A DNA stretch of 64,000 nucleotides from Acuticoccus mangrovi (lineage in GTDB: Bacteria; Pseudomonadota; Alphaproteobacteria; Rhizobiales; Amorphaceae), in contig NZ_JAEKJA010000010.1 in NCBI RefSeq assembly GCF_016411865.1, forward strand, positions 124,001-188,000. The letters run 5' to 3'. The translations under genes were made by a program, and so were the position numbers. How positions within the stretch are numbered: position 1 is the first letter of the stretch; every line of letters begins with the position of its first letter. The notes beneath the pieces are model-generated. The model was not told where the DNA came from, did not search any database, and saw only the letters and a program-made list of their open reading frames with translations. Shown here one piece after another: positions 1-8,723 of the stretch.

Positions 1-440
1 CCGGCCTCCTCGAAGATGGTGACGTCCTCGCTGACCCGCTCGGCGCGGTTGGCGGCGAGGCGGGTGCGGTAGATGGTGTCGGCTCGGAGACCGTTGGCGA
101 AGCCGCGCGAGAGGTCCTCGTTGAGCTCCAGATCGCGGGCGATGATGACGTTGCCTTCCGGCTCCTCCAGCCGCACCCCGCGCGAGGCGCTGAGGCGCTT
201 GGAGGTCTCGTCGTAGCTCACCTCCGAGGCGAACAGCTGGTAGCCGCGATAGTGGATGTAGACGTTGCCGAGCGCCGTCACCTTCTTGGTGCGCACGTTG
301 TAGACGAGGGTATCGGCCTCGAGCAGCATCTTGGCGTCGGGGTCGGGCTCGGTCACCGTGCTGAAGAACTGCGCCGAGGCCACGCCGGGCATGACGAGCA
401 GCGCGATCGCGAGCGCGAGGAAGGCGAGACGGCGCCGCAT
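1..440 (-). CDS. lptD: LPS-assembly protein LptD, N-terminal part (runs off the window start)
   Basis: The first ~146 residues are in the window; the rest lies beyond base 1. LptD is the outer-membrane barrel that, with LptE, inserts lipopolysaccharide into the outer leaflet. The start has a hydrophobic signal peptide ending near ASAQ (residues ~20-25). It is followed by an OstA/LptA-like region: ADTLVYN, then a VTALGNVYIHYRG segment, then RGVRLEEPEGNVIIARD. The ATG overlaps the lptG stop as TGATG, so the two are probably translationally coupled. Together with lptG and lptF just upstream this forms an LPS-export operon on the minus strand. The family assignment is firm; nothing can be said of the barrel. 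Confidence 0.92.
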   Translation of the reverse strand, partial: MRRRLAFLALAIALLVMPGVASAQFFSTVTEPDPDAKMLLEADTLVYNVRTKKVTALGNVYIHYRGYQLFASEVSYDETSKRLSASRGVRLEEPEGNVIIARDLELNEDLSRGFANGLRADTIYRTRLAANRAERVSEDVTIFEEA

Positions 441-1543
441 CAGCCGTCCTCGCTGTAGAGGAGGGCGGAGACGCCGAAGAGGGCGGCGGCGAGCCCCGGG
501 AGCCAGGCGGCGAGCACCGGCGGCACGGCACCGGCTTCGCCGAGATCGGAGGCGACGGCGGAACCGACATAGAGGGCGAAGCCGGCGACGACGCCGCCGG
601 TGATCGCCTGGGTCATGCCGCCGAGCCGCATCAGGCGCAGCGACACGCTGGCGGCGATCATCACCATCGCGAGGAGGAGGAGCGGGCGGGCGAGGAGCAC
701 CTGGTACTGCATGGCGAAGCGGTGGGTCGGCAGCCCGGCGCGCTCGGCGAGGGCGATCGCGTCGGGCAGCCGCCAGAAGGAGATGGCGTCGGGCCGGGCC
801 ACCGCCTCGCGCACCTCCACCGCGGTGAGGGCGGTCGGCACCGTCGCCGTCGGCTCGACGCTGCGCTTGCCGTCGGCATCGTAGCGCGTGACGTTGACGA
901 GGTGCCAGGCGTTGTCGCCGAGCGTCGCCTCGTCGGCCTCGATGCGGCCGGTGAAGCGGTCGTGCCGGTCGAAGAGGTGGGCCTCGACGGTGAAGAGGGT
1001 GAGCCCGTCCGAGCTCGCGGCGGCGGCATGCATGATCGAGCCGCCGTCGGGGCCCTCCTGGCGGAACCAGACGGAATGGGAGCCGCCGGTGAGCATCCGC
1101 GCCTCCTTGCCGAGAACGCGCGCGCTCAGCTCCTCGGAGCGCTCGCGGGCGGCGGCGGAGATCGGATTGTAGAGCGTGGTGGCGAAGGCGCCGATGGCGA
1201 TCACCACCATCGCCGCCGGCCAGATGAACTGCCAGGCCGAGATGCCGGCCGCCCGCATCACGGAGAGTTCCAGCCGCCGGTTCAGGGCCATGAAGGCGGC
1301 GATCGAGCCGAACAGCACGGCGAACGGCAGGAACTCCTCGGTGAGCGAGGGGGTCTTGTAGAACGAGGCGGCGACGGCCTCGAGGGCGTCGAAGCTCGTC
1401 CGGTCGACGGAGCGGCGGATCAGCTCCACCGCATCGGCGAGGAAGATGATGGCGCTGCCGAGGAGGAAGAAGCCGCCGATCCAGCGCATGAAGGTGAGCG
1501 CCAGGTAGCGGGTGAGAATGGGGCCCGGTCCGATCGCCATCAT
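440..1543 (-). CDS. lptG: LPS export ABC transporter permease LptG
   Basis: Inner-membrane permease of the LptB2FG complex, which extracts lipopolysaccharide from the inner membrane and passes it to the LptC-LptA bridge. The 367-residue protein starts MMAIGPGP and has the YjgP/YjgQ layout. There are three hydrophobic segments in the first ~120 residues, a soluble beta-rich periplasmic region, and three membrane segments in the last ~100 (LLLLAMVMIAAS, the ITGGVVAGFALYVG region and the final LAAALFGVSALLY). Its ATGATG start overlaps the lptF stop as ATGA, and its stop overlaps the lptD start, so lptF-lptG-lptD read as one coupled operon. Either of two adjacent ATGs could be used. Confidence 0.95.
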   Translation of the reverse strand: MMAIGPGPILTRYLALTFMRWIGGFFLLGSAIIFLADAVELIRRSVDRTSFDALEAVAASFYKTPSLTEEFLPFAVLFGSIAAFMALNRRLELSVMRAAGISAWQFIWPAAMVVIAIGAFATTLYNPISAAARERSEELSARVLGKEARMLTGGSHSVWFRQEGPDGGSIMHAAAASSDGLTLFTVEAHLFDRHDRFTGRIEADEATLGDNAWHLVNVTRYDADGKRSVEPTATVPTALTAVEVREAVARPDAISFWRLPDAIALAERAGLPTHRFAMQYQVLLARPLLLLAMVMIAASVSLRLMRLGGMTQAITGGVVAGFALYVGSAVASDLGEAGAVPPVLAAWLPGLAAALFGVSALLYSEDG

Positions 1544-2706
1544 GCGGCGGCCTTGCCCGGATGGGCCACGAGGCGGGCCGCGAGCTTCACGAGATGGGCC
1601 GCCGCGCGCTCGTGGAGGGTGATCGTGCGGTCGGTGACGATGAGATAGAGCGCGCCGCCGCCGACGGCGAGGAGGAACACGTAGACGAGGGGGGCGAGGC
1701 CCGGCGAGCTCTCCGCCGCGAGGAGCGTGCCGTAGGTCGCGCCGCGCACCGCCGCCACCGCGAGACCCGCGGCGAAGATCCCGGCGAGCCGGCTCTGCCG
1801 GTGCATCCGCGGATCGCCCACGAACAGGAAGACCACGAGCGCATAGACGAAGGGTGCCAGCGGCTGCGACAGGCGGTCGTGCAGCTCGATCTCGAAGCGG
1901 GCCTCCCGCTCGGCGCGATAAGTGTCGTCCGGATCGGGGGTCAAGAGCTCCAGAAGCGTGCGCTCGGAGGGGCGGAAGGTGGTGGTCGTCGGGCCGGACG
2001 TGAGGTCGGTGAGGTCGAAGGCGTAGGCGTCGAAGGCGACGACGGAGAGCTCGCCGGAGGGGCGCTCCATCCGCTGCACGCTGCCGTTGGTCATGACGAG
2101 GAGGGTGTTGTCCTCCGCCTCCACCACGCGGCCGGTCTCGGCGAGATAGGTCATGTGGAGATCCTCGCGCCGGCGGTCGTCGAGGAGAAGGCCTTCGAGC
2201 GTGCCGTCGGCGAGGCGGTCGCGGATGTGCACCGTGAGGCCGTCCTCGATCTCGATGAAGCGGCCGGGCTGGACGATCGAGGTGACGACGTCGGCGCGCA
2301 CCTCCGTCAGCATCACCCGCGCCTTCGCAAGGCCCACGGGAGCGAGATAGACCACCCCGACCGCGACGAGGGCGGCACAGACCGCGGCGGCATAGAGGGC
2401 GGGGGCGAGGAGGCGCAGCCGCCCGGCGCCGGCCGCGCCGATGACCACGAGCTCGCTGTCGCGGTTGAGCGAATCGTAGACGGCGACCATGGCGATGACG
2501 AAGGCGATCGGGGCGAGGAGGGTGGCGAGGAAGGGAACGGCGAGCAGGGTGAGCTCGAAGAAGACGGCGAACGTCTGACCCTTGGCGGTGACGAGATCGA
2601 GCCGCTGGAGGGCCTGGGTCGACCAGATGATGGCCGTCAGGATGAACAACCCCGCCGGGAACAGCGTGAGGATCCGCCGACACATATACCAGTTGATCAG
2701 CGGCAT
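1540..2706 (-). CDS. lptF: LPS export ABC transporter permease LptF
   Basis: Partner permease of LptG in the LptB2FG lipopolysaccharide extractor. The protein is 388 residues from MPLINWYMCR, with early membrane helices (LTLFPAGLFILTAIIWS and LTLLAVPFLATLLAPIAFVIAMV), a central periplasmic domain and C-terminal helices around FVYALVVFLFVG and VYVFLLAVGGGALYLIV. The motif NRDSELVVIGAAG after helix 2 is typical of the family. I chose the start at 2706 because GAGAGG lies at the proper distance before it; an upstream ATG at 2739 adds 11 residues without such a site. The end overlaps the lptG start. Confidence 0.94.
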   Translation of the reverse strand: MPLINWYMCRRILTLFPAGLFILTAIIWSTQALQRLDLVTAKGQTFAVFFELTLLAVPFLATLLAPIAFVIAMVAVYDSLNRDSELVVIGAAGAGRLRLLAPALYAAAVCAALVAVGVVYLAPVGLAKARVMLTEVRADVVTSIVQPGRFIEIEDGLTVHIRDRLADGTLEGLLLDDRRREDLHMTYLAETGRVVEAEDNTLLVMTNGSVQRMERPSGELSVVAFDAYAFDLTDLTSGPTTTTFRPSERTLLELLTPDPDDTYRAEREARFEIELHDRLSQPLAPFVYALVVFLFVGDPRMHRQSRLAGIFAAGLAVAAVRGATYGTLLAAESSPGLAPLVYVFLLAVGGGALYLIVTDRTITLHERAAAHLVKLAARLVAHPGKAAA

Positions 2707-2788
2707 GGACCTCTCGTGAACTCGCAACCACGGGCGCACTCGCCCCCGCCATTGTGCCCTACACTAGGCGGCGTCAGGGTTGAAGAAT

Positions 2789-2800
2789 CGCTTGCAAGCG
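2789..2800. promoter_or_regulatory. 12-bp perfect palindrome between divergent lptF and pepA
   Basis: CGCTTGCAAGCG reads the same on both strands and lies in the 291-bp divergent spacer, about 80 bp before the lptF start and 200 bp before pepA. A role as operator is inference from position only; a short GC-rich palindrome can arise by chance. Confidence 0.25.
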
Positions 2801-2997
2801 CGGTGAACAAAAGCTTGCCGCCGTGTCATCCGTGCCGCAGTTGATGGGCGACTTATCCACCGAAACCGAACCGAGGGCGAGCCCCGACGTTCTCGCCATC
2901 GGCGATCGGCGTCCCGGTCCTCCCGATCGTCGTCCCCGGATTGTCCCTCGCCCGGAAAGGGTCTAGGTGCGGGTTGAGCTCGCGAAAGGAAGTTGCC

Positions 2998-4524
2998 ATG
3001 GCCAAGCGCCCCGTCATCAAGTTCGCTCCTGCCGATCTGCCCGCCGCCGGAACGCTCGTCGTCTTCGCCGGCGATGGGGTGGCGCTCGGCGCGGCCGCCG
3101 AGAAGGCGAACGCGGCGAGCGGCGGCCTGATCACCGCGGCGGCCGAGGCGCAGGGCTTCAAGGGCAAGCGCTTCTCCACCATGAGCCTCGTGATGCCCCG
3201 CGGCCTCGATGTGGCGACGCTGCTCGTCGTCGGCCTCGGTGAGGCCGACAAGCTCACCGAGCTCGACCACTTCAAGCTGGGCGGCATCGTGGCCGGTGCG
3301 CTGCCGGGCGGGCCGAACGGCGACGTCACCCTGTTCGCCGAGACGCCCGTGGGCCCCCTCGGCGCCGATCGGGTCGCCGACATCGCCCTCGGCATCACGC
3401 TGCGCAGCTACGCCTTCGACCTCTACAAATCGAAGAAGTCGGACGACGCGGACCTCGAGCGCACCGTGACCCTGGGCGTCGCCGACACGGCGGCGGCGGA
3501 GGCGGCCTGGGCCGTCTCACAGGCGGTGGGGGACGGGGTGGTGCTCGCGCGCAACCTCGTCAACGAGCCGGCCAATGTGCTCGGCCCGGTGGAGTTCGCC
3601 GACCGGGTGAGCCGCCTGCGCGACCTCGGTGTGGAGGTGAAGGTGATGGAGCCGGCCGAGCTGGAGCGGCTCGAGATGCGCGCCCTCCTCGCCGTCGCCC
3701 AAGGCTCGGTGCGGCCGGCCCGCGTGGTCGTCATGGAATGGAAGGGCGGGCCGGGCGACGTGAAGCCCGTCGCTCTCGTCGGCAAGGGCGTGGTGTTCGA
3801 CACCGGCGGCATCTCGATCAAGCCCGCCGGCGGCATGGAGGACATGAAGGGCGACATGGGCGGCGCGGCGGCCGTCGTCGGCACCATGCACGCCCTCGCG
3901 GCGCGCAAGGCGAAGGTCAACGCGGTCGGCATCATCGGCCTCGTGGAGAACATGCCCGACGGCAACGCCCAGCGGCCGGGCGACATCGTCACGGCGAAGT
4001 CCGGCACCACCATCGAGGTGATCAACACCGACGCCGAAGGCCGCCTCGTCCTCGCCGATCTCCTCACCTACACGATCGAGACCTTCAGCCCCCGCGTGAT
4101 GATCGATCTCGCGACGCTGACCGGCGCGATCATCGTGGCGCTCGGCCACTACCATGCCGGCCTCTACACCGACGACGACACCGTCGCCGCCCAGCTCTCT
4201 GAGGCGGGCGCGGCGACGGGCGACCTCGTGTGGCGCATGCCGCTCGGCAAGGACTACGACGGGATGATCGATTCCAAGGTCGCCGACGTGAAGAACACCG
4301 GCGGCCGGTGGGCTGGCTCCATCACCGCCGCCCAGTTCCTGAAGCGCTTCGCCGGCGACAGCCTGTGGGTCCATCTCGACGTCGCGGGCACCGCCATGGG
4401 GGCGCCCTCGAACGAGGTGTCGCGCACCTTCGGCTCCGGCTTCGGCGTCCGGTTGCTGGACCGCTTCGTCGCCGACTTCTATGAGGAGGGTGCGGATAGT
4501 CTGCCCCGCGGTCCCGCGGCCTGA
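2998..4524 (+). CDS. pepA: Leucyl aminopeptidase (M17 family)
   Basis: Cytosolic two-zinc aminopeptidase of family M17 that removes N-terminal residues from peptides; the family normally forms hexamers of ~500 residues, and this one has 508. Metal and catalytic signatures are intact: GKGVVFDTGG (Lys263, Asp268), DMKGDMGGAAAV, and NTDAEGRLVLAD starting at residue 343. The N-terminal third is the macrodomain-like region. The start MAKRPVIKF has AGGAAG seven to eight bases upstream; the longer reading frame from 2941 adds a non-conserved leader. It is divergent from lptF, an order common in rhizobia. Confidence 0.96.
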   Translation: MAKRPVIKFAPADLPAAGTLVVFAGDGVALGAAAEKANAASGGLITAAAEAQGFKGKRFSTMSLVMPRGLDVATLLVVGLGEADKLTELDHFKLGGIVAGALPGGPNGDVTLFAETPVGPLGADRVADIALGITLRSYAFDLYKSKKSDDADLERTVTLGVADTAAAEAAWAVSQAVGDGVVLARNLVNEPANVLGPVEFADRVSRLRDLGVEVKVMEPAELERLEMRALLAVAQGSVRPARVVVMEWKGGPGDVKPVALVGKGVVFDTGGISIKPAGGMEDMKGDMGGAAAVVGTMHALAARKAKVNAVGIIGLVENMPDGNAQRPGDIVTAKSGTTIEVINTDAEGRLVLADLLTYTIETFSPRVMIDLATLTGAIIVALGHYHAGLYTDDDTVAAQLSEAGAATGDLVWRMPLGKDYDGMIDSKVADVKNTGGRWAGSITAAQFLKRFAGDSLWVHLDVAGTAMGAPSNEVSRTFGSGFGVRLLDRFVADFYEEGADSLPRGPAA

Positions 4525-4637
4525 CGCGCCGGCGTTCTCGGGGCGCGGCACGTCGGGTCACCATCCATTCCGGCCGGTCCGGCTCGTTCCCTTGCCGGGC
4601 GGGCCGGCTCCGGCGCCGCGGGCGAGAGGAGCGGTGA

Positions 4638-5246
4638 ATGAAGCTTTACTCCACGCCAGCGACCCCCTTCGGCCGGACCGTCGAGGTCGTCGCCCACGAA
4701 CTCGGGTTGCATGAGGATATCGAGGTCATCGCCACCAAGGTGGCGCCGACCAATCCCAACCTCGAGTACCAGCAGTTCGCGCCGCTGCGGAAGATCCCGG
4801 CACTCGTCACCGAGGAAGGGAAGCTCATCGTCGATTCGCCGGTGATCGCGGAATATCTCGCCGCCCGCGTCGGCGACACCGCCCTCTTCGCGCAGGGGCA
4901 GCCGAGCCACTTCGATGTGATGACGCGCTACGCCATCGCGCGCGGCGCCACCGAGTGCTGCGTCGCCTCCCGCTACGAGATCGCCGTGCGCCCGCCGGAG
5001 CTGCGCTGGGACAAGTGGATCGAGGACCAGTTCGACCGGGTCGGCGCCGCGCTGACGATGTTCGAGGCGACGCCGCCGACCTCCGGCGGCCGTCTCACCA
5101 TCGCCGACATCTCCCTCGCCGTGCTGCTCCTCTACCTCGACTTCCGCTTCGACGACTATGGCTGGCGCTCGCGCTATCCGACGCTCGTCGCCTGGCTGGA
5201 GCCGATCGCGGCGCGCCCGTCCTTCGTCGCCACCAAGGCCTCCTGA
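4638..5246 (+). CDS. Glutathione S-transferase family protein
   Basis: A cytosolic GST-fold protein of 202 residues. An N-terminal thioredoxin-like domain starts MKLYSTPATPFGRTVEVVAHELG and includes KIPALV (cis-Pro loop) and the glutathione-binding DSPVIAEYLA. It is followed by an all-helical C-terminal domain with the usual TIADISLAVLLLYLDFR helix. The substrate cannot be told. A GAGAGGAG ribosome site precedes the ATG. It lies 113 bp after pepA and 13 bp before holC, so all three may be co-transcribed. Confidence 0.88.
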   Translation: MKLYSTPATPFGRTVEVVAHELGLHEDIEVIATKVAPTNPNLEYQQFAPLRKIPALVTEEGKLIVDSPVIAEYLAARVGDTALFAQGQPSHFDVMTRYAIARGATECCVASRYEIAVRPPELRWDKWIEDQFDRVGAALTMFEATPPTSGGRLTIADISLAVLLLYLDFRFDDYGWRSRYPTLVAWLEPIAARPSFVATKAS

Positions 5247-5259
5247 GGCGCGAGGAGCG

Positions 5260-5709
5260 ATGAGCGAGGTGCTGTTCTACCACCTCGAACGGCAGACGTT
5301 GGAAGACGTTCTGCCGACGCTCCTGGAAAAGACGTTGGCGCGCGACTGGCGGGCGGTGGTGCAGCTCACCGACGAGGAGCGTCTCGACGCCCTCGATCGG
5401 CACCTGTGGACCTACCGCGACGACAGCTTCCTGCCGCACGGGTCGATACGCGACGGCAACGCCGCGCATCAGCCCGTGTGGCTCACGACGGGCGAGGACA
5501 ACCCCAACGGCGCCGAAGTCCGCTTCTTGGGCGACCGCGCCGAGCCGACGCGGGTGGAGGACTATGCGCGCGTGGTGCTGCTGTTCTCGGCCGACGACGA
5601 AGTGGCGGTGGCCTCGGCGCGCCGCCTGTGGAAGCCGCTGAAGGCCGCCGGCCACGCCTGCACCTACTGGCAGCAGAGCGCCGCCGGTCGCTGGGAGCAG
5701 AAGGGCTGA
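5260..5709 (+). CDS. holC: DNA polymerase III subunit chi
   Basis: The chi subunit bridges the clamp-loader complex (through psi where present) to single-strand binding protein during replication. The 149-residue protein has the family features: an N-terminal VLFYHLERQTLEDVLPTLLEKTLARDWRAVV, the central LDRHLWTYRDDSFLPHG, and the C-terminal YARVVLLFSADDEVAVASARRLWKPLKAAGHACTYWQQ (shown here only to place the blocks). CGAGGAG sits just before the ATG. The pepA-holC neighbourhood is usual in Alphaproteobacteria. The gene ends convergently 49 bp from the next one. Confidence 0.93.
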   Translation: MSEVLFYHLERQTLEDVLPTLLEKTLARDWRAVVQLTDEERLDALDRHLWTYRDDSFLPHGSIRDGNAAHQPVWLTTGEDNPNGAEVRFLGDRAEPTRVEDYARVVLLFSADDEVAVASARRLWKPLKAAGHACTYWQQSAAGRWEQKG

Positions 5710-5758
5710 TCGCGCCGCCGGTGCCGGCGACTGCCCGTAGTCCCTGCGGCGGCTTCGT

Positions 5759-6844
5759 CTATTCCCAGAGGCGGCGGGCGGGGGCGGCGCGGGGGGCTGG
5801 CCGGGTCGGCCGCGTCGTTTCGGCCTGCGGCGCGGGGCGGGGCACACCGGTGAGGCGTCGCGTCGGCACCGAGCCGTCCGTCTCCGATCCGCCGAGCGCG
5901 CGCGAGGGCGACACCCGCGTCGGGGCAGGGCGGGGCGAGGCAGGGCGCGACGTCGTCGGCCTGCTGCGTGCCGGCCGCTCCTCGAGGTTGCCGAGGCGGT
6001 GGAGGATCGCGCCGAGCATCTCTTCGAGCCGGCTCACGTCGGCCTTGTCGGCGAGGTGGGCGAGCTCGCGGGCGAGTTCCGCCGTTGGTCCGCTCATCGG
6101 ATCGACGGGAGGGCGCGCGGGCTCCGCCGGCCGCGTCTCGCGCTGGCGGACGTCGTCGAGCCAGCTCGCCGCGCCGGAGCGGCGCTCGCTGCGCCGCACG
6201 CCGCTCTCCGCGCGCCGCGAGGCCGTGTCGTCGGCGTACGCGTAGCGTTGCGGCTCGGCCGGGCGCTCCGGGTAGGACGGCGCGCCGGGGCGGGCGTCGC
6301 CGCGCCACGTCTCGCTTCGTCGCGGGTCGCCGAGCCGAGCGTCGTTCCGCCAGCTGTCGCTGCGCCACGTGTCGCTCGGTCGCCGCTCGCTCCGCCAGTC
6401 CGTCGCGGAGCGCGGCTCGCCGTGGCGGACGTCCTCGCGGCGATAGTCCGTGGCGCGGGTGCTCGCCGGCCGCTCGTCGGCCGGCCGGGAGGCGCGCCAG
6501 TCGCGGCCGCTCTCATCCCGCAGATAGCGCGTGTCGCGCGGCGGCTCGGTGGTGTGATAGAGGCTGACGTTGGAGCGGCTCGGGGGCGCGGTGCCGATGC
6601 CCTGGCGACGGCTCTCGATGACGCGGGCGAGGTTGCGGAAGTCCTCCAGCGTCGCGTCGGCGCTCTGGCGAAGGGGCGGACGCTCGCTCGCGGCGTAATA
6701 GGGCCGGCGCGCGGGCTCGACCGGCGGCCGGTCGGCGTAGGAGGGGCGCCATCCGGCGGGCTCCATGGTGCGGGGTGGGCCCCACGCGTCGCTCTCGCCG
6801 GCGAAGGAGCCATAGGCGCTGCGATAAGAACTCGATCTGAGCAT
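5759..6844 (-). CDS. Disordered Arg/Ser/Pro-rich hypothetical protein
   Basis: The 361-residue product is low in hydrophobic residues and almost wholly of disordered composition. It has a degenerate tandem pattern of Trp-Arg blocks (DWRSERRPSDTWRSDSWRND, then ETWRGDARPG) around residues 150-190. The only well-ordered stretch is a likely amphipathic helix near residues 270-295 (LARELAHLADKADVSRLEEML). No signal peptide or membrane segment is visible. I chose the start at 6844 because GGAGGGG lies six bases before it; ATGs at 6850 and 6874 are alternatives. I do not recognise the family. It might be a scaffold or nucleic-acid-binding protein, but that is conjecture. Confidence 0.6.
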   Translation of the reverse strand: MLRSSSYRSAYGSFAGESDAWGPPRTMEPAGWRPSYADRPPVEPARRPYYAASERPPLRQSADATLEDFRNLARVIESRRQGIGTAPPSRSNVSLYHTTEPPRDTRYLRDESGRDWRASRPADERPASTRATDYRREDVRHGEPRSATDWRSERRPSDTWRSDSWRNDARLGDPRRSETWRGDARPGAPSYPERPAEPQRYAYADDTASRRAESGVRRSERRSGAASWLDDVRQRETRPAEPARPPVDPMSGPTAELARELAHLADKADVSRLEEMLGAILHRLGNLEERPARSRPTTSRPASPRPAPTRVSPSRALGGSETDGSVPTRRLTGVPRPAPQAETTRPTRPAPRAAPARRLWE

Positions 6845-7146
6845 CGGCATCCCCTCCGGCGGGTCCTCTGTCATCCCGGGGGCGCTGCCGAATCAAATCG
6901 CCGGCGCCCTTGATTTGAGGAATTGGACGCGCCGCATTTCCGCCACGCAAAGGCTTTGGCTCGTTTTCAACAGTGGGTGGCGCCGTGGCACCGCGGGTCG
7001 TGGAAAAGGCCTCCGACGACTGGCGCGGCCCGGCCGAGGAGGGCTCAATGGCGGCCTTTGGTGTTGGCGATTCGCCGGTGATGCCGACGTCGATCGCGGA
7101 CGATCGGGCAGCGCTGCCGGTGCTGCCCGCGGACAGGAGAAGCGCG
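6845..7146. other. Divergent spacer between the Arg-rich gene and rnhB
   Basis: About 300 bp without a supported gene. It holds one GANTC site (GATTC near 7073), the target of the cell-cycle methylase CcrM in this class, and the rnhB ribosome binding site. The reading frame of rnhB is open through most of it, but the extra N-terminus would be 58 residues that RNase HII proteins do not have. Confidence 0.4.
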
Positions 7147-7767
7147 ATGCCCCGTCACCCGAGCCCGTTTCGGCAGGCCGTGTGCGGTGTGGACGAGGCG
7201 GGGCGGGGCCCGCTCGCCGGGCCGGTGGTGGTGGCCGCGGTGATCCTGCCACGGGATCACCGGATCGACGGCATCGCCGATTCCAAGGTCCTGTCGCCAG
7301 CGGTGCGCGAGAGGCTGTTCGAGATCATCGTGCGCGAGGCGATGGTGTCGACGGTGGTGGTGGGCGCGGCCCGCATCGACGCCATGAACATCCGCATGGC
7401 GACGTTGTGGGGCATGCGCCGCGCCATCGCCGCGCTGCCGCAGGCGCCGACCGTGGCGCTGATCGACGGGCGGGACCTGCCGCCGGGGGTCGTCACCAAG
7501 TGCCGCGCCCTCGTCGACGGCGATGCCCGCTCCACCGCGATCGGCGCGGCCTCCATCGTCGCCAAGGTCACCCGCGACAGGCTGATGACGCGGCTCGCCC
7601 TCTCGTGCCCCGGCTACGGCTTCGAGCGGCACAAGGGTTACGCGACGGCCGAGCATCGCGCCGCGCTCGCCGCCCTCGGCGCCTCGATCCACCATCGCCG
7701 CAGCTTCGCCCCGGTGCGGGCCGCGCTCGAGGCGCACGCGAGCGCCGAGCGCGAAGCCGCCGCCTGA
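7147..7767 (+). CDS. rnhB: Ribonuclease HII
   Basis: Cleaves the RNA strand of RNA-DNA hybrids and starts removal of ribonucleotides misincorporated in DNA. The 206-residue protein carries the type 2 signature GVDEAGRGPLAGPVV, with acidic residues Asp16 and Glu17. It also has the middle block STAIGAASIVAKVTRDRLM and the C-terminal PGYGFERHKGYATAEH. The start MPRHPSPFRQ has AGGAG seven bases upstream and gives the usual family length; the frame is open further upstream but unsupported. In rhizobia rnhB commonly sits next to a PA0069-like radical SAM gene, as here (one gene away). Confidence 0.95.
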   Translation: MPRHPSPFRQAVCGVDEAGRGPLAGPVVVAAVILPRDHRIDGIADSKVLSPAVRERLFEIIVREAMVSTVVVGAARIDAMNIRMATLWGMRRAIAALPQAPTVALIDGRDLPPGVVTKCRALVDGDARSTAIGAASIVAKVTRDRLMTRLALSCPGYGFERHKGYATAEHRAALAALGASIHHRRSFAPVRAALEAHASAEREAAA

Positions 7768-7821
7768 CGCGCCACTTGTGCCATAGGTGAAGAGCAAGCC
7801 CATGTGGCGGAGATCCGGACG

Positions 7822-8700
7822 ATGACCGAAGCCTTCGACAATCCTCACGAGCCGATCGCCAATGCCGCCGAGGCCGAGTTCTGGAACTCGGCGTCGGGCC
7901 GCAAGTGGGTCGAACAGGAGAGGGCGCTCGACGCGGCCCTCGCCGATCCGCTCGCCGCCCTCATCGAGGCGGCGGCAATCGAGGCGGGCGACGTGGTGCT
8001 CGACGTCGGCTGCGGCACCGGTGCGAGCACGCTGATGGCGGCGGAGGCGGCCTCGTCGGGGTCCGTCACGGGCATCGACGTCTCGACCCCGATGCTGGAG
8101 CGGGCGAGCGAGAGGGCGCGCGCCGCCGGCCTCGCCAACGCCCGCTTCGTGCTCGCCGACGCGCAGACCCACGCCTTCGAGGCGGCTGCCTGCGACGTGG
8201 CGATCTCCCGCTTCGGCGTGATGTTCTTCGAGAATCCCGTCGCCGCCTTCGGCAATCTTCTCGGCGCGCTGCGCCCCGGCGGCCGGATCGCCTTCGTGAC
8301 CTGGGCGGCGCTCGCCGACAATCCCTGGTTCAGCCTGCCGCGCGAGATCGCCGTCGCCCGGCTCGGCCCTTTGCCGGCCGGGGATCCGAACGCCCCCGGG
8401 CCGATGGCCTTTCAGGACATTTCTCGCGTCGTCGCGATCCTGCGCGCGGCCGGGTTCGGCGAGGTCGAGGGCCGCGCCATTGCGCCGATGCTGACGCCGC
8501 CGGGCGACGCCGCCGCCGTCGCGCGCACGGCGGGCCAGATCGGGCCGGCGGCCCGCGCCCTCCGCCTCTACGAGGCCGGCGCCGAGGATGCGGCGGCGAT
8601 CGAAGCCTCGCTCACCGAGGCTCTCCGCGCCTACGAGGTCGACGGCGCGGTCAGGATCCCGGCCGCCCTCAATCTCTACACCGCCCGCCGGCCCAGCTGA
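7822..8700 (+). CDS. Class I SAM-dependent methyltransferase
   Basis: A 292-residue Rossmann-type methyltransferase. The SAM-binding motif I is VVLDVGCGTGASTL, motif II follows as TGIDVSTPMLE, and the post-motif RPGGRIAFVTWAAL is present. The N-terminus (FWNSASGRKWVEQERALDAALADPL) matches the methyltransferase-11/25 group of small-molecule enzymes, but the substrate cannot be read from sequence. A GTG at 7804 would add six residues; the ATG at 7822 has GGAG nine bases upstream. It follows rnhB and converges on the radical SAM gene. Confidence 0.82.
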   Translation: MTEAFDNPHEPIANAAEAEFWNSASGRKWVEQERALDAALADPLAALIEAAAIEAGDVVLDVGCGTGASTLMAAEAASSGSVTGIDVSTPMLERASERARAAGLANARFVLADAQTHAFEAAACDVAISRFGVMFFENPVAAFGNLLGALRPGGRIAFVTWAALADNPWFSLPREIAVARLGPLPAGDPNAPGPMAFQDISRVVAILRAAGFGEVEGRAIAPMLTPPGDAAAVARTAGQIGPAARALRLYEAGAEDAAAIEASLTEALRAYEVDGAVRIPAALNLYTARRPS

Positions 8701-8723
8701 CGCGCCGGCCCGCTCCTCGCCGG

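Noticed and set aside
440-2752. A 770-codon minus-strand frame spanning lptG and lptF
   Set aside because: Its first ~400 codons are an Arg/Pro/His-rich shadow of lptF; only the end is the true lptG.
1561-2844. 427-codon plus-strand frame opposite lptF
   Set aside because: Composition (Glu/Gly/Arg/Asp) is that of an antisense shadow in high-GC DNA; lptF on the other strand has full family features.
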